In this document: positions 21,604 through 22,054 of the stretch, in pieces | Layout: each line of letters starts with the position of its first letter | Numbering within the stretch: position 1 is the stretch's first letter | Source of the DNA: 01-FULL-43-15b sp964472675 | GTDB lineage: Bacteria; Patescibacteriota; Microgenomatia; UBA8517; UBA10165 | DNA length: 22,054 nucleotides | NCBI GenBank assembly: GCA_964472675.1 | Contig: CAYYLO010000017.1 | Location: 1-22,054, forward strand | Reading direction: 5' to 3' | Notes under the pieces: model-generated | Database searches by the model: none | Seen by the model: the letters and a program-made list of their open reading frames with translations, nothing else | What the model was told of the DNA's origin: nothing | Made by a program: the position numbers and the translations under genes

Positions 21604-21620
21604 GACACAAGGAGGAAGAT

Positions 21621-22054
21621 ATGATCCGCGGTCTTTTGGCAGTAATCGGGGGAATCGCCCTGATCGCTTTCGTTTTGGCACAGTGCGGCGTTCCCATTCC
21701 GGGGACACAGCCCATCGTTGGGCCCCCACCAGGCACAGGAGGTCGCGTCGTCGCTACGGCTACGGCACCTGGCGCTCAGCAGACCGCTGCACCCGGAGCA
21801 CCCGCGGCGACGCCACCAAGCACGGTCTACGTCGGCATCCCGCCCGAGAACGCGCCGGCAGGCCCTGCACCCGCCAGCAACATCGGCACCGCAATGATCG
21901 ACGGCAACGTCTATCAATTCGACGGCGGCGCCCAGCGCTGGCTCGGCATGTGGCAGACTGGCAAGCCCCAGAGCCCACTGATGCAAGGCGTACCTTTCCA
22001 GGCGAACACGAAGGTTTCGTGCCAGTCGCCCGGATGGGTCGTCTTCGTCGACGC
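21621..22054 (+). CDS. GC-rich gene, membrane-anchored exported protein (3' end beyond window)
   Basis: 144 codons are visible and the frame is open at the right edge. ATG 21621 follows AAGGAGGA at good spacing. One N-terminal hydrophobic segment (LLAVIGGIALIAFVLAQCG) is followed by a long Pro/Ala/Thr/Gly-rich linker. A folded part begins near residue 95 (TAMIDGNVYQFDGGAQRWLG). The Cys at 21 follows L-A-Q, which is close to but not a good lipobox, so a signal anchor is as likely as a lipoprotein. Family unknown. The linker suggests that the C-terminal domain is displayed outside the membrane. Confidence 0.7.
   Translation, partial: MIRGLLAVIGGIALIAFVLAQCGVPIPGTQPIVGPPPGTGGRVVATATAPGAQQTAAPGAPAATPPSTVYVGIPPENAPAGPAPASNIGTAMIDGNVYQFDGGAQRWLGMWQTGKPQSPLMQGVPFQANTKVSCQSPGWVVFVD

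Noticed and set aside
21354..21986. 210-codon minus-strand frame opposite the GC-rich right end
   Set aside because: Antisense shadow typical of GC-rich DNA; the plus-strand genes have AGGAGG sites and sensible proteins.

Overview
The window looks like a stretch of a small-genome, AT-leaning bacterium, most likely a member of the Candidate Phyla Radiation (Patescibacteria), perhaps the Microgenomates group. This assignment is inference. It rests on the gene set (ClpB without its N-domain, LemA-HtpX pair, PHP-type DnaE and PolX, sortase, LysM protein, GatCAB operon), on the short palindromic repeats scattered between genes, and on promoters that lie almost on top of start codons. TGA is used as a normal stop (gatC, lemA, the LysM gene), so the SR1/Gracilibacteria code does not apply.

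Positions 1-4900 (minus strand): a broken locus in which the first ~54 codons of a signal peptidase I gene, with the catalytic Ser replaced by Ala, run into the C-terminal part of a serine recombinase; then yraN, rplS (L19) and dnaE. Positions 4900-8640 (minus): an ASCH-domain protein and a small coiled-coil protein, then gatCAB for the tRNA-dependent amidotransferase. gatB carries an in-frame copy of a palindromic repeat.

Positions 8640-10600 (minus): three visibly GC-rich genes of unknown function. Each has a GTG start, a clear Shine-Dalgarno site and its own promoter; two end in near-identical strong terminators and the third in a perfect hairpin. They look acquired and differ from the genes around them. 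Positions 10600-15016 (minus): clpB with a CIRCE-like operator half-site in its promoter, a GIY-YIG protein inside a cluster of palindromic repeats, and the lemA-htpX pair.

Positions 15017-16890 (minus) hold polX and tRNA-Asp(GTC). Position 16910 begins a plus-strand double-LysM envelope protein and a small ORF. These are followed by a minus-strand AadA-like aminoglycoside nucleotidyltransferase, a DUF2000 protein and tRNA-Gly(CCC). From 19504 a plus-strand sortase is followed by a secreted protein with an LPKAG sorting signal, an apparent enzyme-substrate pair. From 21253 to the right edge lie two more GC-rich genes with strong Shine-Dalgarno sites: a small coiled-coil protein and a membrane-anchored protein cut by the window.

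Most host genes with a readable promoter (rplS, gatC, clpB, the coiled-coil gene, DUF2000, aadA-like, perhaps yraN) have the -10 box only 6-9 nt before the start codon, which predicts leaderless mRNAs. The GC-rich genes have ordinary 5' UTRs with AGGAGG-like sites. This contrast is the most systematic signal in the window.
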